Source of the DNA: Cudoniella acicularis
Taxonomy: Eukaryota; Ascomycota; Leotiomycetes; Helotiales; Helotiaceae
Direction of reading: 5' to 3'
Length of the DNA: 14,289 nucleotides
NCBI GenBank assembly: GCA_013054445.1
Contig: JAAMPI010001458.1
Coordinates: forward strand, 1-14,289
Of this stretch, positions 9,246 to 14,289 are shown in pieces. A program made the position numbers and the translations under genes. Within the stretch, counting starts at the first letter, position 1, and each line of letters begins with the position of its first letter. Below the pieces are notes generated by a model that saw nothing but the letters and a program-made list of their open reading frames with translations, ran no database searches and was not told the origin of the DNA.

Positions 9246-9750
9246 CTACAACTCAGACATCAACACCCCAAGAACACCGGTACCAACCACCGCAAACAAA
9301 CTCGATGCACTATTTCTTCCAGCCCAACTAACGGAAACAGGTGTAGGCGAAGCCGTTGATGTCGAATTACTCGTTGCCGTTCCATTCAAGGCAGCACAAA
9401 TCTTCGGCGGAATAGCACCAAACGCTTTATTCGCAAAATCATCAGCCCCTTTCCAAAGTGTCTCCCGAAACTCCATCTAGAAAATAATACGTACTCTGCA
9501 AATCCGCACTTGTACAAGTAGAATTCGCCAAACAAGGCGGAATAATGACCGCCAGCTGGGCTCCGTGCGCGCAGTGGCAGGCATAATCGGTTAAAGCGCA
9601 GTCTACCGACTTGATGGCTGCATCGTCGCAAGGAAGAGCACAGGAGGGGATTTGTGCTGCGAGGGAGGCGGCGGTTGCGTTTTGGTATGCGGTTTGTGCG
9701 AGGGAGGATGTGGTGAGGAGGGTGACTTGAATGAGGGTGGAGAGATGCAT
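9246..9750 (-). CDS. CFEM-domain, probably GPI-anchored cell-surface protein
   Basis: Exons 9750-9495 and 9424-9246 give 144 residues. The start ATG (9750-9748) lies in CCAAAATG after a CT-rich leader. Residues 1-18 are a signal peptide ending SLA. The CFEM domain has eight cysteines at 37, 41, 51, 58, 60, 73, 79 and 95, with the LTDYACHC signature; Asp55 is at the place of the axial haem-iron ligand known from Candida CFEM proteins. A Ser/Thr-rich stretch (about 101-115) precedes a hydrophobic C-terminus, fitting GPI anchoring, although the tail ends in SEL rather than being fully hydrophobic. The proposed intron (9494-9425, 70 nt) has donor GTACGT, branch CTGAT and the unusual acceptor AAAG; it keeps frame and places Cys8 15 residues after Cys7, as the family requires. 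A 46 nt alternative ending at GGAAAG also keeps frame but gives a 23-residue gap. CFEM proteins take part in haem/iron capture, wall structure or host interaction; which applies here is unknown. Confidence 0.85.
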
Positions 9751-10667
9751 TTTGGTGAACGAATGTGGGAGGTAAGGAAAGAATGGGAAATGAAGGATGG
9801 AAAAGGGAGGAAGGGGTGAAAGAAAAAAAAAAGGAGATGAGTAGTTAAAGAACAGTTTCTTGAGAGCGGCTGAAAAAATAGCTTGAGGGACTAACCCCAT
9901 ATTTTAGTCAAAAACTTGAGGGCTGGTCGGACGTCCGTCGTGGCGCTCTTAAAGAGTTTTGGCGATTTCAGCCACATTAAGAAGTAAACACTACTCTTTT
10001 CCGCAATTGGTACAAGCTAAAGTTTTGCTTCAGCGCGATGAAGCCCCTGCATCACCCCGCACTGGACCCTGAATGTTACTTTCAACCACCCTCCTCATAC
10101 GAAAAACACTTCACTAGTTGAATATCTTCCGACAGCACCACTAAGAAGAGTTTTTAAGTTATCATTTTCTATCATATTCCTCATATTTGTATGACCAATA
10201 AGGCTCATAATCATTATAGTTTATTTTATTATTGGGAAGTGTTGTGGCCCTCACTAAGATGGTGAGATGGATGCGTATACGTAGTCCCCCCTGGCGTAAT
10301 CATCAGTACCTCGGAGCATCCCCGCTGATTCTTTTCTTCGCTTTAACTTGAGAAAATAATATCAAAACAACCACGAATTTTAAATTAAATCCGAGTTGAG
10401 ATTCACGTTCAGGGCGCTCTATTTAGTCCCAAGAGGATGTGTCTTTTATACTTTTTATATATAGTTGTATTAGGGGCCAAAAGTTCGGTTGATTTCGGGT
10501 GTCTAGTACTGTAAGTAGACCTTATCTCCCACACTGCAATGTTACTACGGACCATGTCAGTGCGGAACATATAAATATTGTTGGGGTGTACTCTCGGTAG
10601 AGTACCTGGGCTAACCAATAAATTATCCTTGTCCTCATGATGACCACTAGCATTGTTTGCAATACGG

Positions 10668-10707
10668 TGTTGGTATGTTGGTATATTGGTATATTGGTTT
10701 GTTGGAG
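10668..10707. repeat. Five tandem copies of an 8-base TRTTGGTA unit
   Basis: Consecutive octamers read TGTTGGTA, TGTTGGTA, TATTGGTA, TATTGGTT, TGTTGGAG. The array ends eight bases before the TATA box at 10716. The units contain ATTGG-like cores (reverse of CCAAT), so a regulatory role is conceivable but unproven. Confidence 0.75.
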
Positions 10708-10715
10708 ACTGGGGT

Positions 10716-10722
10716 TATAAAA
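10716..10722 (+). promoter_or_regulatory. TATA box of the sulfotransferase-like gene
   Basis: TATAAAA lies 182 bp upstream of the ATG at 10898 with a CT-rich leader between. It suggests that the 5' half of the broken gene, including its promoter, is structurally intact. Confidence 0.45.
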
Positions 10723-10897
10723 GCCGCCCACACTTGTCGACTTTGGTGGAGTCTACGCCTCCTATCGCCCTTGACAGTTTAACGCGCAAAAGATTTCTCG
10801 CCCTGAAGAACCTCCCTCGTGTGTGAGGAAAGATCAAGCCTCCTGAGTCCTGCTTATATCCTGAAACTCGAATTCCATTTGGCAGTGAGTCCTCATC

Positions 10898-11062
10898 ATG
10901 GCGGAAGGGACTCGACCTCGACCTGAAGGCGACGGCTTGAAGATCATCAACGCGGGTCTCTGTCGTATGGGCACTAAGTCCATGGCCCAAGCCTACATAA
11001 CCCTCGGCTTCAAAACCCACCACGGTCTCATGGACAGTGTGTCAAATAAATATCTATACTAA
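10898..11062 (+). pseudogene. 5' fragment of a sulfotransferase-like P-loop gene
   Basis: The ATG at 10898 opens a frame whose first 46 residues (to 11035) match the N-terminus I know from fungal sulfotransferase-like P-loop NTPase proteins: a KIINAGLCRMGTKSM P-loop strand (family consensus is roughly GxxRTGTxSM, a PAPS-binding loop), then AYITLGFKTHHGLMD. Family members are generally 230-300 residues and continue with an acidic/aromatic helix and the sulfuryl-acceptor regions; none of that follows. After 11035 the sequence turns abruptly AT-rich and stops at TAA 11060-11062. A donor-like GTGTGT at 11037 may be the original exon end, but no downstream exon of this family appears before the antisense ankyrin gene at 11248. 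I infer a truncated gene, probably broken by rearrangement or insertion inside intron 1. RTGT to RMGT in the P-loop is also unusual. Confidence 0.75.
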
Positions 11063-11247
11063 TTAATTACTAATCAAATCAAATCAATATTCTTGATTAG
11101 AATTTGATTAAGGATTTTAAAGACCCACTTGATTTGATTTAAATAAATAAATAATTATAATTAATCAGTTTGATCACTAGATTAGTAAGCAAGAGTTTTT
11201 AAGTGTTTCTTAGAAATCCTTTACTATTTTAATAACTTATTTAACAG
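11036..11247. other. AT-rich junction segment with a 12 bp inverted repeat
   Basis: This 212 bp is strongly AT-rich, unlike both sides. AAATCAAATCAA at 11076-11087 and its exact reverse complement at 11129-11140 form a foldback with a 41-base loop; AATTA/TAATT runs flank it. The ankyrin stop codon (11250-11248) abuts the right edge, so the ankyrin 3' untranslated region must lie in it. It marks the break between the sulfotransferase fragment and the ankyrin locus. Confidence 0.6.
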
Positions 11248-12707
11248 TCAAGTGATGTGGCCAAGGCCATGCTTATTCTCGAATTCCCTGACTACTAGTG
11301 CTAACTCTCTTGTTCTTAATTGTGCTAACAAGTTTACCATTGACTCTAACCCCTCGGTACTTGCTAATTCGAGAGCTGCCCCGCCAGTTTCGGGCGTGCT
11401 TAGAATAGCCCCTCGCTCTCGCATCAGAGAAAAAATAGCGGTGGACTCGAGCCGAATAGCATAGACGATTGGTCGTGGGCTGCCTTCATTGACGTTTGCC
11501 CCGTGGTCAAGAAGTATTTTGATAGTTTCAAGGTACCCTCCACTAGCGGCAGCAATCAATGGCATTTTGCAACCGTACATATTGTGGAGAAGATAAGGTG
11601 GATTAGGATCAGCGCCGTGAGACAGCAGTAGCTTAACTAAGTCGTTGCGGCCAGTTCGAGAGGCTACGCTAAGGGGGTTTTGGCTCAGGAACTCTGAGGA
11701 CCCATTAACAGATGCACCCATTTTTAAAAGATGGTCAACCATTTCCATGGACCCATTGTAAGCAGCCTCATAAAGACAGAGACCAAGGTCAATGCCATCC
11801 CCAAATTCCGGGAGGCTCCGAAATATTTCTCTGATCCGATCAAACATTGTCGGTGTTTTGGTGCGGTGGATGCCGCGCTTTAGCTGTTTCACAAATATCT
11901 TGTGATGTATCGGTCCTCTCAGAGTTAAAGGACTGGGGCCGTATCGAGGTTCGAGGAATAAATCAAGCATGTCTAAATTTCCTTCCCGAATGGCATTACA
12001 AACGGCAAAACGCTTCTGTAGGCAGGTATCAACTGGTAATTTGCCGTATGACATGAGAAGCTCCACGACTGCTGTGTGTCCCTCACACGCCGCAGCCTCA
12101 GTCGGGCAGTAAAAAACCGAGCTTGATGTGAGCGGACTCCAGCCATCCGCCATGAGGGATGATACCAAAGGCGTGTCGCCCAGGTATGCAGCAGCAGTGA
12201 GAAGGTGTAAAGGTAGTGGCTCGCTTTCTTTCGATGGTTCTTCGCCTCGAAGCCAACTGGTCTTGAACGTACCGCTGGATATTGCCAAGCAAGATAACTG
12301 TTGTACAATGTTTTTTAAGGAATCCTCGTCAAACGTCCCGCTCCGCCTACAAAGAAACTCAGCTGTTTCTCGGATCATCCAAAGGTGCCAGTTGCTTTTG
12401 TTTCTTTCGGCCATAACTCTCCTGGCTAGGTAAGATGGCCAAAAGGGCGACTTGAGGTCCCAAAGAAGATTGGAGTGGTTATCCGCAATACGTGTTGTGA
12501 ACATCGCTTGATCAACCTCGCCAGAAAATCGCTCTGTTATCGTGTCAGCTTGATGATGATAATTTGGCAGCTGAATCGCCATTCTCGAGGTGCGAGAGAC
12601 GCACTGCTAACCAGCTTGAGCCTCAGCCCCCGCTTCAATCCGCGGGCCTCCACTGCACAGACAATGATAGCCTGCACAATTTCCGGATTTAGATCTAGCA
12701 GATACAT
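11248..12707 (-). CDS. Ankyrin-repeat protein with F-box-like N-terminus
   Basis: Exon 1 (12707-12605) and exon 2 (12533-11248) give 1389 nt, 462 residues. The intron (12604-12534, 71 nt) has donor GTGCGT, branch CTGAC and acceptor AACAG. A single-exon reading would start at 12582, inside this intron, and lose the N-terminus. Splicing joins MYLLDLNPEIVQAII... to LRLKLVSK-RFSGEV (residues 1-40), which matches the F-box-like opening (LP-x-E...I..., LVSKRF) I know from many fungal ankyrin proteins. Residues about 140-190 and 280-430 hold ankyrin-type units (for example LTAAAYLGDTPLVSSLMADG, LYEAAYNGSMEMVDHLLKMG, VASRTGRNDLVKLLLSHGADP, AAASGGYLETIKILLDHGANV); the middle is degenerate. Ankyrin repeats bind proteins; an F-box would link it to an SCF ubiquitin ligase, which is inference. 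Partner unknown. The frame is undamaged despite lying between an AT-rich junction and RIP-mutated repeats. Confidence 0.82.
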
Positions 12708-12748
12708 AGTGAGTGGAAATGAACACAGAAGTAGGCAAGTTTTTGTTC

Positions 12749-12810
12749 GTTAAAGAGTTGAAAACGTGATTTTGTTGTCTGTTAAAGAGTTGAAGACGTG
12801 ATGTTGTTCT
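12749..12810. repeat. Tandem duplication of an about 31 bp unit upstream of the ankyrin gene
   Basis: Unit one (12749-12780, 32 bp) and unit two (12781-12810, 30 bp) share GTTAAAGAGTTGAA, then R-ACGTGAT and TTGTT blocks, differing by a few substitutions and a 2 bp indel. They lie 42-103 bp upstream of the ankyrin ATG, within its likely promoter or leader. Each unit contains an ACGTGA core. Confidence 0.8.
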
Positions 12811-13073
12811 AACGTTTCACATCCTGGAAGATGAAACCACGTAAAGCTGATGACTAAGCGATCAGTGCCCAGGCAGCATACCCCTCTCGCTTACCGATCT
12901 CAGGAGGCGGGGTAGCTCGGGGGCGGGGGGTGCATAATAGTTACACTATTACTAATAATTTGTTTACGTTATCAAAATTAATACTTTTATAAGGGATTTC
13001 TTTTTTTCTTTTCTCTTTTATACTAAGCTATTATTATAGCTATAACTATTAAAGAATATTTTTATAGAAAACC
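12811..13073. other. Transition into AT-rich repeat DNA
   Basis: Up to about 12930 the base composition is ordinary and includes a G-rich patch (GGGGGCGGGGGG near 12918-12930). From about 12935 it becomes AT-rich, with few CA or TG steps and many TA steps, up to the LTR start. No gene is visible. This looks like the left part of the RIP-affected zone, possibly an older repeat into which the LTR element inserted. Confidence 0.5.
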
Positions 13074-13324
13074 TGTCACGTGTTACAGCTCTATAAAGGC
13101 GCTAGGGCCCTGACGTTAAGTGGGGACGTATTTGCAAGAAGGTGCTATATTCTCGAAGAAACTAAGCTAAGGAGAGAAGAAGGAAGAGGTGACCCTGAAG
13201 GGGTCTTATATATAGGAGGTGAGTTCCGCTAAGCGAGGACACGTGGTAAGGGTTCAGGCGGGACGCGTCGTAGGCAAGGAAGACGCGTCAGGTAAAGAGG
13301 ACGCGTCAAACCAGGTCTGTGACA
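13074..13324 (+). mobile_element. Probable LTR of a retrotransposon
   Basis: The segment begins TGTCAC and ends GTGACA, exact reverse complements, as LTRs do (TG...CA). An alternative start at 13081 (TGTTACAG, against CTGTGACA at the end) also gives near-perfect terminal inverted repeats, with the difference being a C/T change. Inside are a TATATATA motif (about 13208-13214), two CACGTG hexamers (13077-13082, 13240-13245) and three GACGCGTC palindromes (13262-13269, 13282-13289, 13300-13307). The length of 244-251 bp suits a fungal Ty3 or Ty1 type LTR. The five bases on each side (AAACC, GTCTA) do not match, so it is not a clean solo LTR; an internal region probably continues to the right. 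Orientation is taken from the TATA motif and is tentative. Confidence 0.5.
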
Positions 13325-14289
13325 GTCTAGACACGTTTATAGTCTTTTCTATTCTAGCTTAAGCTTTAGCTATAAGTTCTCTACCCTTCTATATAGCTTC
13401 TTATATCCGGTTAGCTATCTCTCGGGCTTTATCCTAGCTAAGCTATTCCTAGACGCTCGTAGCCGTAGGGGTGTTCTAGTTAAAGGAGGTCTAAGGGGGT
13501 AGCCGTTCTATAGTTCGTATAGCGACATGCCGATACTATTATATAGTAGAGTAGACTAGGCGTAGTCTATTATAAGAAGTAATTCTAACTAGTTATCTTA
13601 ATAGTAGTTTATAAAAGAACGTAGTTACTAATCTAGGTACTAGTTTATAATCTCTGTCTATCTATCTATCTAAGGGTAATAGGCTATAGATAACTTAAGC
13701 TTAATTCTTATTAAGAGGTATAAAAGAAGATAAAGTACTAATATATATTAACTATCGATTTTAATATTATATAAAGATATATTATTAAAAGCTTAATAGA
13801 AAAAAGACTTTTAGGAGAGCTATTCTATCCCTTATTATATAAACAAGAATAAGCTTTTAAGAGGTTCTAGTAATTTAAAATCAACTTTTCTTATATAAAA
13901 GCTAGTATTAAACAGGAATAATAAAGAACCTTCTAGAAAGCTAAATATACCTAAGTATTATAAAACACTTTAATAGACATAAAGTAAACAGTATTCTATT
14001 CTTTAGAATAATCGACGAAGAAGAGAAGAAAAGGAAAAGCGAAGTAGCTATATATTTAACNTCTNCCCGAAACNTCGCTTANGCNTAGCGCCGTCACGTA
14101 TAGAACAGGTCACGTGAACCAACTCCGTAATACTAAGAACGTTAAGAAGGTAGGTATAGTTAACTATATTAAAGGTATCTAAGATATTAAAGGATAATAA
14201 GAATATAATATTTTTTTTTTAAGTTCTAGATTATATAAATTTATTTTATAAGAAGCTCTAGAGCTAAGGTAATAGACTAGTTTCTTCTC
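13325..14289. repeat. RIP-mutated, probably retrotransposon-derived DNA
   Basis: The stretch is dominated by TA steps with almost no CA or TG. A hand count of 13381-13440 gives 11 TA, 0 CA, 0 TG, yet 2 CG. Loss of CA/TG with CG retained is the mark of repeat-induced point mutation, which changes CpA to TpA. No open frame survives on either strand beyond short pieces. Its position directly after the LTR suggests the internal coding part of that element, but no reverse transcriptase, integrase or gag motif can be read. Five N bases (14061, 14065, 14074, 14082, 14085) sit in a patch of less damaged sequence with CGCCGTCACG and GGTCACGTGAACC. Confidence 0.65.

Larger units (their letters stand above)
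9751..10897. other. Divergent intergenic region, CFEM to sulfotransferase remnant
   Basis: No gene is supported; frames at 10409-10618, 10522-10731 and 10715-11023 on the minus strand lack motifs, and the last is the antisense of a real exon. The left end carries the CFEM leader (purine-rich on +, about 9765-9840). Promoter-like items include a CGGACGTCCG palindrome (about 9929-9940), CCAAT-type pentamers near 10195 and 10235, CCCCCT near 10287, an octamer repeat at 10668-10707 and a TATA box at 10716. Confidence 0.55.

Noticed and set aside
10715..11023. 102-codon minus-strand frame
   Set aside because: Antisense of the sulfotransferase first exon and its TATA-bearing leader.
11247..11297. 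Possible second exon of the sulfotransferase gene after acceptor TTTAACAG (11240-11247)
   Set aside because: With the GTGTGT donor the joined frame meets a stop after two codons, and the sequence is the antisense of the ankyrin C-terminus without family motifs.
11973..12308. Minus- and plus-strand frames inside the ankyrin gene
   Set aside because: Out-of-frame shadows of a gene with clear ankyrin repeats and splice-supported start.
709..14289. tRNA, rRNA, CRISPR or bacterial-type operon features
   Set aside because: I found no cloverleaf with B-box pattern, no rRNA-like stretch and no regularly spaced repeats; introns show the DNA is eukaryotic.
1..14289. A secondary-metabolite or other functional gene cluster
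   Set aside because: The neighbours (DUF8021, zinc finger, membrane protein, CFEM, ankyrin) share no pathway enzyme and are separated by large spacers on alternating strands.

Overview
The window is nuclear DNA of a filamentous ascomycete (Pezizomycotina; a leotiomycete is possible but unproven). The grounds are short 50-72 bp introns with GTRNGY donors, CTRAY branch sites and AG acceptors, CCAAAATG start contexts, several fungus-specific families (DUF8021, CFEM, fungal C2H2 zinc finger, fungal ankyrin and sulfotransferase-like proteins), and a right edge with the signature of repeat-induced point mutation (RIP).

Layout. 1-708 (-): 5' two thirds of a secreted DUF8021 protein that runs off the left edge. 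709-2514: gene-poor, low-complexity DNA. 2515-5469 (-): three-exon, 950-residue acidic nuclear-type C2H2/C2HC zinc finger protein. Its leader has a 12-codon uORF whose stop overlaps the main start (TAATG), and what look like several leader introns including a duplicated mini-exon. 5943-7727: divergent intergenic DNA holding a 264 bp inverted-repeat element (6935-7198). 7728-8453 (+): two-exon small protein with two C-terminal membrane segments, family not recognised. 8454-9245: AT-rich convergent spacer. 9246-9750 (-): GPI-type CFEM protein with all eight cysteines once its intron is removed. 9751-10897: intergenic, ending in an intact-looking TATA promoter. 10898-11062 (+): only the first-exon part of a sulfotransferase-like P-loop gene, cut off by an AT-rich segment. 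11248-12707 (-): ankyrin-repeat protein with an F-box-like N-terminus restored by splicing a short first exon. 12811-14289: repeat-derived DNA, a probable 244-251 bp LTR followed by heavily RIP-mutated sequence with five undetermined bases.

The genes do not form an evident pathway or cluster. The left two thirds looks like ordinary euchromatic gene space; from about 10.9 kb the window passes into a rearranged, transposon-associated border where a sulfotransferase gene was broken and an ankyrin gene lies beside RIP-inactivated repeats. I see no clearly novel multi-gene system. The most unusual items are the leader architecture of the zinc finger gene, the inverted-repeat element, the broken sulfotransferase next to the ankyrin gene, and three GACGCGTC palindromes inside the LTR.
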